A stretch of 64,000 nucleotides of DNA from Leuconostoc mesenteroides subsp. mesenteroides (GCA_009676745.1 CP046062.1:1713317-1777316); one strand, 5' to 3'; numbered from the stretch's first letter, positions 1 to 9,127 are shown. Program-made: numbers and translations. The notes: generated by a model from the sequence alone, not told the origin.

Positions 1-92
1 TGATAGATGGCTGCATCATGCTCCGATTCAAGACCAAAGTCATTTGATCCCGCACCAATGAATAAAATATTTTTAGCTGTGATGTTCGACAT
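1..92 (-). CDS. carB: Carbamoyl-phosphate synthase large subunit, 5' end only (divergent)
   Basis: Partial gene running off the left edge. Its ATG (complement of 90-92) lies inside the last codons of carA, so the two overlap by 20 nt as carA/carB pairs often do. The first residues read MSNITAKNILFIGAG. The position matches the N-terminal nucleotide-binding loop of CarB (usually GAGPIVIGQxxEFDYSG), but here the loop continues SNDFGLESEHDAA, so several conserved residues are changed. Identity rests on the gene order and the GAG loop. Only about 30 residues are visible. Confidence 0.7.
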   Translation of the reverse strand, partial: MSNITAKNILFIGAGSNDFGLESEHDAAIY

Positions 93-1152
93 AATCTTCT
101 ACCGTTTCAAAAAAGTCTGCAAATACCGCTGTCGCTTCATATGGTCCTGGAGCAGCATCTGGGAAAAACTGTACACTAAATGCTGGATAATCACGGTGAC
201 GCAATCCCTGTACAGCACCATCTACTAAATCACGATAGGTCACAAATAATTTCTTGTGGTCAAGTAATTCTTCGTCAACTGCGTACCCTTGACCCTGCAT
301 TGCATAAAAAATTTGTCTAGAAATAATTTCTTGGATAGGATGGTTCATACCATGATGCTCAGATGGCAATGCTACCAATGTCGCATCATTGGCTAAAGCA
401 AATAGTTCATGACCTAAACCAATACCCAATAATGGTGCTTTTGTTTGCAACACTCTAATTAACGTGAGAACGCTTTCCGGTAGTGAGCGCGGATCACCCG
501 GACCTGTAGATAATATAATACCATCTGGATCTAAGGTTAATACTTCATCGACACTTGTTGTATATGGTAAAACGGAAACATTGGCATCGTAGTCCCCTAA
601 CATACGAAGAATACCATGTTTCAAACCAAAATCTATTACTACAATATGACGACCACGCCCGGGGTTAGCATATGGCTTAGAGGTCGCTGTATTTTGGACT
701 TGTTTATTTGTTAAAACTGTCGCTACCAATTGGTCTACTGCATGATCATCCGCGTAATCGACAATTGTAGCTTTTTGTGGCCCAGTTTCTCGCAAATGTC
801 TGATCAATTTCCGTGTATCAACTTGATACAATCCTGGAATATTGTGTTGCTTCAGGAAACGATCTAAGTTCATACGACGTTGTCGATTAACAGATACCTC
901 AGCCAAATCATGTACAATCATGCCTCTTATCATTGGTTTCACCGATTCATAAGCCTCAGCATGAATGCCCGCTGCCCCAATAACAGGCATCGAAAAGACA
1001 ATCATTTGACCATCATAAATTGGATCTGTGATAATTTCTTGATAACCAGTCATGGCCGTATGAAAAATGATTTCCCCAAAAGTAGTGGCAGGTGCACCAA
1101 ATCCGTGACCCTCAAAAACTGTGCCATCTTCTAGGATTAAATGTCTGATCAT
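73..1152 (-). CDS. carA: Carbamoyl-phosphate synthase small subunit with a degenerate glutaminase site
   Basis: 359 aa, normal CarA length. The N-terminal small-subunit domain (about 1-150, with TAMTGYQEI at 32-40) and the C-terminal class I amidotransferase fold (about 168-350, with STGPGDP at 215-221) are recognisable. CarA normally hydrolyses glutamine and passes ammonia to CarB. Here the nucleophile elbow GICLGHQ reads GIGLGHE (Cys to Gly245), and SVQFHPEASPGP reads SVQFFPDAAPGP (His to Phe330, Glu to Asp332). All three triad residues are therefore gone, and the usual QNHGFAV segment is also changed (QGQGYAV). The frame is intact, so this looks like a maintained pseudoenzyme. If the complex is active it would have to use free ammonia, or CarA may be structural or regulatory. 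The gene lies just downstream of pyrR, suggesting a pyrimidine context. Confidence 0.9.
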   Translation of the reverse strand: MIRHLILEDGTVFEGHGFGAPATTFGEIIFHTAMTGYQEIITDPIYDGQMIVFSMPVIGAAGIHAEAYESVKPMIRGMIVHDLAEVSVNRQRRMNLDRFLKQHNIPGLYQVDTRKLIRHLRETGPQKATIVDYADDHAVDQLVATVLTNKQVQNTATSKPYANPGRGRHIVVIDFGLKHGILRMLGDYDANVSVLPYTTSVDEVLTLDPDGIILSTGPGDPRSLPESVLTLIRVLQTKAPLLGIGLGHELFALANDATLVALPSEHHGMNHPIQEIISRQIFYAMQGQGYAVDEELLDHKKLFVTYRDLVDGAVQGLRHRDYPAFSVQFFPDAAPGPYEATAVFADFFETVEDYVEHHS

Positions 1153-1172
1153 AAGCTATAATTCTCCAAACT

Positions 1173-1228
1173 GCTGTATACAAATAGACCAGGTTGTATA
1201 CAGCATTAAAGTAACAGATTATCTGTTA
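1173..1228 (-). promoter_or_regulatory. Two perfect dyads in the pyrR-carA intergenic region
   Basis: Between the pyrR stop and the carA start are two inverted repeats: GCTGTATAC (1173-1181) with GTATACAGC (1196-1204), 9-bp arms and a 14-nt loop; and TAACAGA (1212-1218) with TCTGTTA (1222-1228), 7-3-7. The first ends about 20 nt before the carA ATG. They could be operators or RNA hairpins controlling carA. I do not see the PyrR-binding loop consensus in them. Confidence 0.5.
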
Positions 1229-1277
1229 ATTGCTTCCCCACAAAAATATCAATTGATCCTTAGGCACCAAAAAGTTG

Positions 1278-1805
1278 TTAATGAACAATTTCAACTGCAT
1301 CTTTTCCGTCAATTTCTTGCACAAATACTTTAATTTTTTCATTCTGTGCAGTGGGAATATTTTTTCCAACAAAGTCCGCCCGAATAGGCAATTCTCTGTG
1401 TCCACGATCCACTAAAACAGCTAGCGAAATCGTTTTCGGACGACCAATATGAATTAGCGCATCCAATGCGGCCCGAATAGTTCGTCCTGTAAACAATACA
1501 TCGTCAATTAAAACAATATTCTGTTCAGAAATATTCAATCGCTCTTCTGAGTTCAAACCTAAATCGTTATGCTGGTCAGGTTTATCATCTCGAAAATTAG
1601 TAATATCAATAGCCATGACCGGTATTTGAACACCTTCTAATTGTTCCAAACGGTCTGCAATACGGCGTGCAAGATACTCGCCGCGTGTTTTGATTCCCAC
1701 AAGAACCAAATTTTTACCGCCCTTATTACGCTCGATTATTTCATATGTAATACGAGTTAAGGCGCGTTGTAATGAGGCATTATCTAAAACTTCTTTATTT
1801 GGCAT
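1278..1805 (-). CDS. pyrR: PyrR bifunctional pyrimidine regulator / uracil phosphoribosyltransferase
   Basis: About 175 aa, the usual size of PyrR, an RNA-binding attenuator protein of pyr operons with residual uracil phosphoribosyltransferase activity. The PRPP-binding motif [12 protein letters not shown] and the PyrR-typical IDITNFRDD segment are present. Two in-frame ATGs lie 6 nt apart. I chose the second (1805) because the AGAGAGGAAG ribosome site abuts the first (1811) but is about 8 nt from the second. The gene overlaps the 3' end of rluD slightly and precedes carA, so it is probably co-transcribed with both. Confidence 0.93.
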   Translation of the reverse strand: MPNKEVLDNASLQRALTRITYEIIERNKGGKNLVLVGIKTRGEYLARRIADRLEQLEGVQIPVMAIDITNFRDDKPDQHNDLGLNSEERLNISEQNIVLIDDVLFTGRTIRAALDALIHIGRPKTISLAVLVDRGHRELPIRADFVGKNIPTAQNEKIKVFVQEIDGKDAVEIVH

Positions 1806-2733
1806 ATTCATCTTCCTCTCTGTTAATCGGTATTAATGTTGACAAAGCAAACTCAAAGTAATCTGGCAACGGACTATCAAACGACAGCTCATCGCCTGTT
1901 GTAGGTTGCTCTAAAGTCAATGTCTTAGCATGTAATAGTTGACCATTCAACTGTATACCATCTAACTTCTGTGCTGTACCATATACTGGATCCCCGACAA
2001 TTGGATGACTGATGTAGCTCATGTGCACCCTTATTTGGTGTGTTCTGCCAGTTTCTAAATTCACTTTTAACAGCGTATAACCAACATATCGTTTTAAAAC
2101 ATTGAAATGCGTGACAGCTTCACGGCCACCTTCAATAACCGCTTGCTTTTTTCGATCAATTTTATGACGTCCAATCGGAGCTTCAATCGTTCCTGAATCC
2201 TCTGTAAATTCACCACGAACCAGCGCATAATACACGCGCTGATTTTTATGAGCTTTTAACTGTTCAGATAATGAACGATGAGCCTTATCATTTTTTGCGA
2301 CCATTAGTAAACCACTAGTATCACGATCAATACGATGCACTATTCCGGGTCGAAACTCGCCATTTATGGTCGACAATGGTGAATGATAAAGTAGTGCATT
2401 GACCAATGTGCCAGAACTATGCCCTGCTGCAGGATGCACGACCATTCCTTGTGGCTTATTTACAACAATGACATCATTGTCTTCATAAATAATGTCAAGC
2501 GGAATGTTTTCAGCTTCAATTTTTGTTTCTTGAATCTCAGGTGGTGTAATAGATATTGTATCTCCACTGACAACTTTATATGAGCGCTTTACTTTGTGAT
2601 TATTAACTAAAATCGTACCATCCACTAGCCAATTTGAGAGTGTAGTTCGTGAGTAACTCAGATTTTCTTTCGATAAGACAGCATCAACACGCCCATCTTG
2701 ATCTGTTATATGAATTAATATTTTATTTGCCAT
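1795..2733 (-). CDS. rluD: RluD-family 23S rRNA pseudouridine synthase
   Basis: 312 aa. It has an N-terminal S4-like RNA-binding region (about 1-70) and a C-terminal RluA/RluD catalytic domain with the active-site motif HRIDRDTSG, whose second Asp is the catalytic residue, plus the family GRTHQIRVH motif. It isomerises uridines in 23S rRNA. The reading frame is open further upstream, but the ATG at 2733 begins the S4 region (MANKILIHI), matches family length and is the better start. It overlaps pyrR at its 3' end and ebsA-like at its 5' end, so all three are likely one transcript. Confidence 0.92.
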   Translation of the reverse strand: MANKILIHITDQDGRVDAVLSKENLSYSRTTLSNWLVDGTILVNNHKVKRSYKVVSGDTISITPPEIQETKIEAENIPLDIIYEDNDVIVVNKPQGMVVHPAAGHSSGTLVNALLYHSPLSTINGEFRPGIVHRIDRDTSGLLMVAKNDKAHRSLSEQLKAHKNQRVYYALVRGEFTEDSGTIEAPIGRHKIDRKKQAVIEGGREAVTHFNVLKRYVGYTLLKVNLETGRTHQIRVHMSYISHPIVGDPVYGTAQKLDGIQLNGQLLHAKTLTLEQPTTGDELSFDSPLPDYFEFALSTLIPINREEDEYAK

Positions 2734-3112
2734 CAGTATCCATGTAATCCTTAATTTGTTGCACAATATTTTTTGTAAGATAATACTTTCGTTCTCGGTC
2801 AGCACGAACAAATGATAAAATATGTCCTTTCAACTGCCACTGTTTGATATCTTTTAAAGAAATTTTTTCATACTCTGATAATAACACCCGCCCCAAAAAA
2901 AGATTGGGACCAGCAATGTAAACACGTCGACGAACGACCAATAGTACGCCTAATAAAATCATCACCATGATTAATAAAACTGGTAGGATTTCAAGTTTGA
3001 AACTCATTTCAGCCCAAACGACAATACTACCCATAAAAAATATACCCCACCACAACCAACTAATTATGCCCGTTGAATCTAGTGGTTGAAAAAAACCGCG
3101 TCTTGGTATCAT
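2723..3112 (-). CDS. ebsA: EbsA-like small membrane protein
   Basis: About 129 aa from the ATG at 3112. Two hydrophobic segments (about residues 18-38 and 42-60) are followed by a basic cytoplasmic-looking tail. The size, topology and position next to an RNase HI gene match the EbsA family of Lactobacillales, named from a pheromone/binding-substance locus of enterococci. Its biochemical role is not known to me. A longer frame to 3163 exists, but the GGGCA-like site before 3112 and the MIPRRGFF start look more natural. The stop overlaps the rluD start. Confidence 0.65.
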   Translation of the reverse strand: MIPRRGFFQPLDSTGIISWLWWGIFFMGSIVVWAEMSFKLEILPVLLIMVMILLGVLLVVRRRVYIAGPNLFLGRVLLSEYEKISLKDIKQWQLKGHILSFVRADRERKYYLTKNIVQQIKDYMDTDGK

Positions 3113-3297
3113 GTGTTGCCCTTTTCTGTAAACGTATTCAACTAATATTTTACCAGATTTCAATTAAAGGAATATAAAAAATTACTGCTGGCGAAGTACT
3201 GTTTATTATCCTTAATGTGTGTTGCAATAGATATATATATAATATTTCAACAAAATTTGTTATACTTTCGGTATACATTTTATTAAAAGGAACCCAT

Positions 3298-3681
3298 ATG
3301 ATTACACTATATGTTGATGCAGCGCGTGACGTATCTACTGGTCGTTCGTCAGCAGGCGCAGTTTTAATTATTGATAAAGTACAGAAACAACTAAAAACCG
3401 TCTTGAGAGAGACCGTTAATAATCATGAGGCTGAATTTTTGGCAGTTCTTTGGGCATTAAAGCAACTACCTAATAATAAAAATCTACACATATATAGTGA
3501 TTCAAAAATTGTAACCGATGCCCTGCATAAATCTTATGCAAAACACTACCAAGGGCTTGTTGATGAAATCAACCTACAATTAACACCCTACCCTCTAGTT
3601 TTAATCAATTGGGTTCCAGAAAAAGAAAATCGTGGTGCTCATAATTTAGCTTTGCAAGCACTTAAAAAAGCGAACCGTTAA
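3298..3681 (+). CDS. rnhA: RNase HI family protein
   Basis: 127 aa from the ATG at 3298, preceded by AAAAGGAACCC. It is a compact RNase HI fold that would cut the RNA strand of RNA:DNA hybrids. Three of the four acidic catalytic residues are visible: Asp7 (YVDAA), Glu46 (AEFLAV) and Asp68 (YSDSK). The fourth, normally the Asp of an ADxLA-type motif, is His115 (GAHNLA). E. coli variants at this position are reported to keep activity, so it is probably still a nuclease. It is transcribed away from ebsA and ends in a bidirectional hairpin terminator. Confidence 0.85.
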   Translation: MITLYVDAARDVSTGRSSAGAVLIIDKVQKQLKTVLRETVNNHEAEFLAVLWALKQLPNNKNLHIYSDSKIVTDALHKSYAKHYQGLVDEINLQLTPYPLVLINWVPEKENRGAHNLALQALKKANR

Positions 3682-3694
3682 AGTTCGCTTTTTT
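3667..3694. terminator. Bidirectional terminator after rnhA and the GNAT gene
   Basis: GCGAAC (3670-3675) pairs with GTTCGC (3683-3688), flanked by an A-run on the left and a T-run on the right, so it can stop transcription from either side. It overlaps the rnhA stop codon and lies just past the end of the convergent acetyltransferase gene. Confidence 0.85.
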
Positions 3695-3701
3695 TAATTG
3701 T

Positions 3702-4235
3702 TTACAATATAAGTTGGTACGCCCACCGAACGTCTTCATTTTCTTCTCCCTCATCAATATGCACAAGACCACGTTTCTCAAAACCATTACCTGTGATAAC
3801 AGCTTGCATTGGTAAGTTGCCTGGATGCGTATCAATTCGAAAATCACTTATACCGTTTTCATAGAAAAATGTCAAAATAGCAGTCATGAATCGCTGTGCC
3901 AGTTTTTGCCCTCGGTACTTATCAAGGATAGCAAATCGATGAATACCAATGTAATCTGTTTCATCATTTAGCCATTGACCGTCCTCAATCAACGTATATA
4001 TTGGATCCTCACCGGCTAATATTGCTGTGTATCCCGCAACCTGATGATTCACAATTAACACGAATCCTCTTTGCAATGCTAAATCTTCCGCAATCGTATT
4101 TCGATTAGGATATCCCGATTGCCACTGTGAAAGCCCTTGTTCCTTCAGATAATAACGGCCATTATTGATGATTGATACAATTGATTTTATATCCTCCTCA
4201 TGCGCCCGTCGCATATAAACTGATGTCATATTCAC
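3702..4235 (-). CDS. GNAT family N-acetyltransferase
   Basis: 177 aa (or 175 from the ATG at 4229). The GNAT fold is recognisable: an N-terminal RRAHEEDI strand/helix, a central HRFAILDKYRGQKLAQ segment matching the acetyl-CoA pyrophosphate loop (motif A, normally Q/RxxGxG/A), and a C-terminal NGFEKRG hairpin. The substrate cannot be told from sequence. It is monocistronic, convergent with rnhA and shares its terminator. Confidence 0.85.
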   Translation of the reverse strand: MNMTSVYMRRAHEEDIKSIVSIINNGRYYLKEQGLSQWQSGYPNRNTIAEDLALQRGFVLIVNHQVAGYTAILAGEDPIYTLIEDGQWLNDETDYIGIHRFAILDKYRGQKLAQRFMTAILTFFYENGISDFRIDTHPGNLPMQAVITGNGFEKRGLVHIDEGEENEDVRWAYQLIL

Positions 4236-4287
4236 GTCCTTATAATTAAAAATAATTTATTTTATCATAAAAATTATAATAGGACAA

Positions 4288-5490
4288 TCATAATTTTTTT
4301 ACCATTCTCTTTTCTTCACAGTAACTTTCCAAACGACTCATAGCTGTCTTTAGCATATCCAGAGATGCCGCATAACTAATTCGTACATATCCTGCCCCAC
4401 CTGGTCCAAATCCAGATCCAGGAACGACTGCCAATCGTTGTCTATCTACCAAATCATAAGCAAACTCCGCATCATTTTGATTTAAATCTACAGGTATTTT
4501 AGCAAACATATAAAATGCACCACTTGGTGTTGCCATCTCAAAACCTAGTTTTGTCATTTTTTCAACTAAATAGTCACGTCGTTGTTTATATTGCGCTTTC
4601 ATCCATAATGTATCGTCCTTACTTTGAGCACTTTTAAACGCTTCAGTAGCCGCTGCCATTGCAGGATTTGAAGGTGTCATGATGACAAAACCATGCACCA
4701 TATTAATTTTCTTCATTAATGCCGCAGGACCCGCCAAAATACCGATTCGATACCCCGTCATGGCATGAGATTTTGATACGCCATTAACAACAATTGTTTG
4801 TTCTGGTAAAATGCTGGCCATGGAAACGTGAGGTGCATCATAGCTCAATTCAGAATAAATTTCGTCCGAAATAACTAAAATGTTTGTTTCTCTTATCACA
4901 TCTGCTAAATCTTTCAACTGTTCTGCTGTGTAGGTCACTCCAGTTGGATTAGAAGGATTGGTGATAATAATTGCTTTGATATGATTTTCGGTAGCAATAA
5001 TTTCGCGTAAATGATTTGGTGTTAATACAAATCCGTCTTTTGAAACGTCAATAAGCACTGGTTGTCCACCATTAATGCGTGTCATTTCGGCATAAACTGG
5101 ATAGGCAGGCGTTGGAATCAGAATCTTATCATCAGGATTCAAAATTGCTGATAACAATGTATAAAGGCCTTCTGTAGCACCGACTGTGGTAATTATTTCT
5201 TCAGTTGGGTCAAAATTAAGCTCATATCGGTCATTTAAAAAGTCGCTAGCTGCTTGACGTAATGTGCTCTTTCCTGCTGAAACTGAATAATGTGAATCAT
5301 CTGCATTAATCGCAGCTAAAGCAGCTTCTTTAATATGCTGAGGAACTGAAAAATCTGGCTCACCAATTGTTAGTTTTAGGATGTTGGGAATATTACTAAC
5401 TGTTTCGTCAAATGAATGGATTGGGCTAGGCTTTACTTGACTTAAACTATCATTAAAAATGTCGACTTGTTCTAACTTTGACTTAATCAT
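4288..5490 (-). CDS. Class I/II PLP-dependent aminotransferase
   Basis: 400 aa, fold type I aminotransferase. The PLP lysine lies in NGVSKSHAMTGYRIG, with TNPSNPTG and SDEIYSEL as the cofactor-contacting motifs and the C-terminal Arg in YVRISYA for substrate carboxylate. It is related to the PatA/aromatic aminotransferase branch. A second, different member (aspB) lies at 9.1-10.3 kb. The amino acid used cannot be assigned. It stands alone, with short non-coding DNA on both sides. Confidence 0.88.
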   Translation of the reverse strand: MIKSKLEQVDIFNDSLSQVKPSPIHSFDETVSNIPNILKLTIGEPDFSVPQHIKEAALAAINADDSHYSVSAGKSTLRQAASDFLNDRYELNFDPTEEIITTVGATEGLYTLLSAILNPDDKILIPTPAYPVYAEMTRINGGQPVLIDVSKDGFVLTPNHLREIIATENHIKAIIITNPSNPTGVTYTAEQLKDLADVIRETNILVISDEIYSELSYDAPHVSMASILPEQTIVVNGVSKSHAMTGYRIGILAGPAALMKKINMVHGFVIMTPSNPAMAAATEAFKSAQSKDDTLWMKAQYKQRRDYLVEKMTKLGFEMATPSGAFYMFAKIPVDLNQNDAEFAYDLVDRQRLAVVPGSGFGPGGAGYVRISYAASLDMLKTAMSRLESYCEEKRMVKKL

Positions 5491-5610
5491 ATTGAATCCT
5501 CATTTCATTGTTGTTTTATTCTAACAATGATGAACTATCTTTTCACGAAAAAATTGTACAAATAAAAAAATTGTCATTGGTCATATCGCACAAACAGTTA
5601 CCATGAAAAT

Positions 5611-5641
5611 AAAAACAAGAGATCAATGATCTCTTGTTTTT
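5611..5641. terminator. Palindromic terminator after the rRNA methylase gene
   Basis: A perfect inverted repeat with 15-base arms (5611-5625 and 5627-5641) around one central base, carrying CAAGAGATCA and its complement with A- and T-rich ends. It overlaps the stop codon of the methyltransferase gene to its right and sits upstream of the aminotransferase gene. Confidence 0.85.
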
Positions 5642-6773
5642 ATCTAACACGCTTACCCCAGTATTGGAAGTAATCGACACGCAATGCCCCATTATATAGT
5701 TTGCGTCGCTTTGTTGCCTTTTCACCATAGGATTGTTCAAATTCCAAGTCACTAGTTAAAATATATTTGCTCCAACTTGGTAGATTACGATAGACCGACC
5801 CCATTTGCTCGTATAGCTCACGTGCGGCTTCGAGTTCTCCTAAACGCTCACCATAAGGCGGATTAGTCACCAGTACACCGTTAAGTTTATCTGTTGTCCA
5901 GTCTTTGGCAGCTAACTGCTTAAAAGTGATATCCTGACCAAGTCCTGCATGTTTGGCGTTTTCTCGAGCAATATCAACCATATTTTCATCAATATCAAAC
6001 CCTTCAATATCAAGGGTTCGATCATAATCAGCCTGTGCTTCAGCTGCATCACGCACTTCGTCTGACAATTTTTTATCAAACCAATCCATACGCTCGATAT
6101 CAAAGTCACGAATTAATCCAGGTGCGATATTACGACCAATTAATGCTGCCTCAATCGCAATCGTTCCAGAACCAGTTGTTGGGTCAACAAATGGACGATC
6201 CGGGTGCCAATTTGTTAGCAAAACTAGTGCCGCTGCAAAGTTTTCTTTTAATGGTGCACCACCCTTATTCACACGATAGCCACGCTTAAATAGGGATTCC
6301 CCTGTTGTATCCAAGGTAACCATCACGTGATCTTTATCAATCATCACTTCAAGTTGTGCAAAATAACCGTTTTCAGGCAAACGTGTTCGAATATGATAAG
6401 CTTCTTGCAATCTATTGACGATTGCTTTTTTAGTAATAGCTTGAACATCTGGCACACTAAATAATTCAGACTTTTTTGAACGTCCTGCAACGGGAAATTC
6501 TGAATCATAATTCAAATAATCTTCCCATGGTAACGCTTTAACGCCCTCAAATAGCTGATCAAACGTTGTCGCATCAAATTCACCCACAATAATCTTAATT
6601 CGATCCGCTGTACGAAGCCAAACGTTAGTGTTCAATATATCTTTTTGTGTACCATCAAAACGTACTCGATAATTTTCGACTTGATGTTCATAGCCTAAGC
6701 GTTCTAGCTCTTTACCAACAAGGGATTCCAAACCTGCTGCTGCTGTTGCCATTAAATGATATGTTTTTTCCAT
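5640..6773 (-). CDS. THUMP-domain 23S rRNA guanine-N2 methyltransferase (RlmL N-half/YpsC type)
   Basis: 377 aa. It has an N-terminal ferredoxin-like/THUMP region (about 1-155) and a C-terminal SAM-dependent methylase (about 160-377) with DPTTGSGTIAIEAA as the SAM loop and the catalytic NPPYGER motif (N-PP-Y type, as for N2-guanine methylases). It corresponds to the first half of E. coli RlmL, which modifies 23S rRNA, and to B. subtilis YpsC. It is divergent from the small plus-strand gene starting at 6796, with only 22 bp between them. Confidence 0.9.
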   Translation of the reverse strand: MEKTYHLMATAAAGLESLVGKELERLGYEHQVENYRVRFDGTQKDILNTNVWLRTADRIKIIVGEFDATTFDQLFEGVKALPWEDYLNYDSEFPVAGRSKKSELFSVPDVQAITKKAIVNRLQEAYHIRTRLPENGYFAQLEVMIDKDHVMVTLDTTGESLFKRGYRVNKGGAPLKENFAAALVLLTNWHPDRPFVDPTTGSGTIAIEAALIGRNIAPGLIRDFDIERMDWFDKKLSDEVRDAAEAQADYDRTLDIEGFDIDENMVDIARENAKHAGLGQDITFKQLAAKDWTTDKLNGVLVTNPPYGERLGELEAARELYEQMGSVYRNLPSWSKYILTSDLEFEQSYGEKATKRRKLYNGALRVDYFQYWGKRVR

Positions 6774-6795
6774 GATTTTCCTTTATAATTAGCGT

Positions 6796-7077
6796 ATGAG
6801 ATTAACTGATTTAGAAGATTTAACACAATATATGTCACTTGATACAAAATTATTCGTGCAAACTGAGGACTTTGTTAATCCAGTGACAGCGATAAAATAT
6901 GCCAATAATCGTTCTGATATTATATTGTTAGCTAATGATCAGACTAATGCCTTGACACTATCACAACTATTCGCACGTTTACGAACACTACCGGCAAATA
7001 CTGTTCTTATCACAGAAAATAACCAACCCATTTTTGGTTTTCATCTTGATAACCAGTACAATATTATTTTTAAATAG
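6796..7077 (+). CDS. Hypothetical 93-aa protein
   Basis: 93 aa, soluble-looking, no signal peptide or membrane segment. I do not recognise a family. It fills the 300-bp gap between the divergent rRNA methylase and the convergent dnaD gene and ends directly against the dnaD stop. No strong ribosome site is visible (CTTTATAATTAGCGT precedes the ATG), and the promoter would overlap that of the methylase. Its steady codon usage and exact fit between neighbours argue for a real gene. Confidence 0.55.
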   Translation: MRLTDLEDLTQYMSLDTKLFVQTEDFVNPVTAIKYANNRSDIILLANDQTNALTLSQLFARLRTLPANTVLITENNQPIFGFHLDNQYNIIFK

Positions 7078-7713
7078 TTAATCAATAATATGATTATAGG
7101 TTACACCACGTCTGCGTTGTTTGGAGACTTGTGCTTCCTGTGGTGTAGTAATATTGTCACGTTGCCAGTTGGCCAAGATTGTTTCGATATAACGCAAACT
7201 ACGAGCATTATTTGCGACAGCCTCTTGAATAGCCAATAACATCATCACTGGCTCAAAGTGATCCTGATCAAACCAATGCCCGACCGTTTGCATTTCCATG
7301 GGTGACAGCGGACGACCAAATTCTGCCTCTAATGTCTGCATTATCTCACGGCGAGCACTCTTGCCATCCGATACAATGTCTGATCGTTGTGTCGTTTGAC
7401 CATCTAATAATTTTTCATACAATGGGGTAAAATCATAAGTTTCAGTCTGAATACTGCCACCTACTACCTGCATCAAATCTCGTCTGATCAAGCTCTGCAA
7501 ACGCGTAATAACAATTTTTTCGGTCGTGTGCATTACTTGAGCAATAACTGCTGGTGTGGCTTGATCTCCACGTCCTTGTATACGCTCTACCTGCATATAC
7601 AATGCTAAATCATCATTATCTAGACCAACATCCTGATAATGTAACAATAAGTCATTACTTACACCAGTGTTACCAGCTTGAATATACTGTTGTAATCTTT
7701 TTTCTAATGCCAT
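7078..7713 (-). CDS. dnaD: DnaD-domain replication initiation protein
   Basis: 211 aa. The N-terminal winged-helix region (about 1-95, with AVIAQVMHTTEKIVITRLQSLIRR as an HTH-like stretch in pieces) is followed by a DnaD-type helical domain (about 125-195, with FGRPLSPMEMQ and ETILANW). DnaD helps load the replicative helicase with DnaA, DnaB and DnaI in Firmicutes. It lies downstream of dinG-ypmB-aspB-asnS as in Bacillus and other Lactobacillales, but a terminator separates it from asnS. Ribosome site AGGAAAT precedes the ATG. Confidence 0.88.
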   Translation of the reverse strand: MALEKRLQQYIQAGNTGVSNDLLLHYQDVGLDNDDLALYMQVERIQGRGDQATPAVIAQVMHTTEKIVITRLQSLIRRDLMQVVGGSIQTETYDFTPLYEKLLDGQTTQRSDIVSDGKSARREIMQTLEAEFGRPLSPMEMQTVGHWFDQDHFEPVMMLLAIQEAVANNARSLRYIETILANWQRDNITTPQEAQVSKQRRRGVTYNHIID

Positions 7714-7726
7714 ATTTCCTCGGTTT

Positions 7727-7757
7727 TAAAAACGTCCAAATAAATTGGACGTTTTTT
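7727..7757. terminator. Terminator between asnS and dnaD
   Basis: ACGTCCAA (7731-7738) pairs with TTGGACGT (7744-7751) around a 5-nt loop, with T-rich flanks on both strands. It lies downstream of asnS on the minus strand, between it and dnaD. Confidence 0.8.
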
Positions 7758-7812
7758 CTTATATAAATAGTGTATCACATTCAAGTACGAATACTATGCT
7801 ACAAACCTAGGA

Positions 7813-9123
7813 TTAAGGACGTAAACGGTTGGTCATTCGTGGAAATGGAATCGCTTCACGAATATGTTCCTCACCGGTTACAAATGTTACCATACGCTCC
7901 AAGCCCAAGCCAAATCCTGAATGTGGTACTGAACCATACTTACGCAAATCAAGGTACCAAGCATACTCATCCATGTTCAACCCTAATTTTTCAATTTCAT
8001 TTTTCAGGTAATCATAATCCGTATCACGTTCTGATCCACCTATGATTTCTCCATAACCTTCTGGAGCTAATAAATCAGCTGAAACAACAATGTCATCTCG
8101 TGTTTGATGGCGCTTCATGTAGAATGGCTTAATTGCTTTTGGAAAGTTAACAATAAACACCGGTTTAGCAAAATGATTAGCCAAGAATGTTTCTTCGGGT
8201 GAACCAAAATCAACACCCCACTCCACATCAAAATTATTATCTTGTAACAATTTAACTGCATCATCATAGCTCACTCGTGGGTATGGTAACTGCGTATATG
8301 AGCGAAGTAGATCCTTGTCACGCTTAAGAATGTCAAGTTCTTGATCATTATTCTCTAGTACCTTTGAGATTAAGAAAGCAATGTAACGTTCTTGAAGTTC
8401 CAAGCTCTCCTCTTGATCCATAAAGGCCATTTCAGGTTCAATCATCCAAAACTCCGTCAAATGGCGTCTCGTTTTAGATTTTTCTGCACGAAATGTGGGT
8501 CCAAATGTAAATACCTTACCAAACGCCATTGCGCCAGCTTCAGCATATAATTGACCAGTTTGCGACAAGAATGCTGGTTCACCAAAATAATCCGTCTCAA
8601 ATAATTCAGTCGTTCCCTCTGGTGCAGATCCAGTCAGTACAGGGGCATCTAATTTCGTAAAGCCTTCTTTGTTAAAAAACTCGTATGTTGCTGCAACAAG
8701 TGTATTACGAATTTTTAGCGTAGCAAATGGCTTCAAATGACGTAAGTACAAATGACGTTCGTCAAACAAAAATTCAGTTCCATGCTCTTTAGGTGTAATA
8801 GGATAGTCATGACTCTCACCAATTACTCTAATATCGGAAACAGCCATTTCGTAACCGAAAGATGAACGGTCATCCTCATGAATTTCACCAGTAACATAAA
8901 TACTAGTTTCTTGCTTCAAACTTTTAGCAGTTTCAAACACTTCTTCTGAAACATCAGCTTTAGCAACAACCCCTTGGAAGAAGGCCGTGCCATCACGTAA
9001 TTGTAGGAATGCTATCTTACCACTGCCACGCTTTTGACGGAGCCAAGCCCCTATAGTCACTGTCTTCCCAACAAAGTTTTTTGCATCAATAATCTTAATT
9101 TTAGGTGTTTCTTCAATCATCAC
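7813..9123 (-). CDS. asnS: Asparaginyl-tRNA synthetase
   Basis: About 436 aa. The N-terminal OB-fold anticodon-binding domain (about 10-115, [11 protein letters not shown]) is followed by the class II catalytic core with motif 2 ([20 protein letters not shown]) and motif 3 ([10 protein letters not shown]). It charges tRNA-Asn. The frame begins at GTG 9123 directly followed by ATG 9120, 4 bp after the aspB stop, so it is translated from the same transcript as aspB. I looked for a T-box leader and found none. Confidence 0.95.
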   Translation of the reverse strand: MMIEETPKIKIIDAKNFVGKTVTIGAWLRQKRGSGKIAFLQLRDGTAFFQGVVAKADVSEEVFETAKSLKQETSIYVTGEIHEDDRSSFGYEMAVSDIRVIGESHDYPITPKEHGTEFLFDERHLYLRHLKPFATLKIRNTLVAATYEFFNKEGFTKLDAPVLTGSAPEGTTELFETDYFGEPAFLSQTGQLYAEAGAMAFGKVFTFGPTFRAEKSKTRRHLTEFWMIEPEMAFMDQEESLELQERYIAFLISKVLENNDQELDILKRDKDLLRSYTQLPYPRVSYDDAVKLLQDNNFDVEWGVDFGSPEETFLANHFAKPVFIVNFPKAIKPFYMKRHQTRDDIVVSADLLAPEGYGEIIGGSERDTDYDYLKNEIEKLGLNMDEYAWYLDLRKYGSVPHSGFGLGLERMVTFVTGEEHIREAIPFPRMTNRLRP

Positions 9124-9127
9124 TATA

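Noticed and set aside
1173..1204. PyrR-type attenuator before carA
   Set aside because: The loop does not carry the PyrR-binding consensus and no T-run follows the stem.
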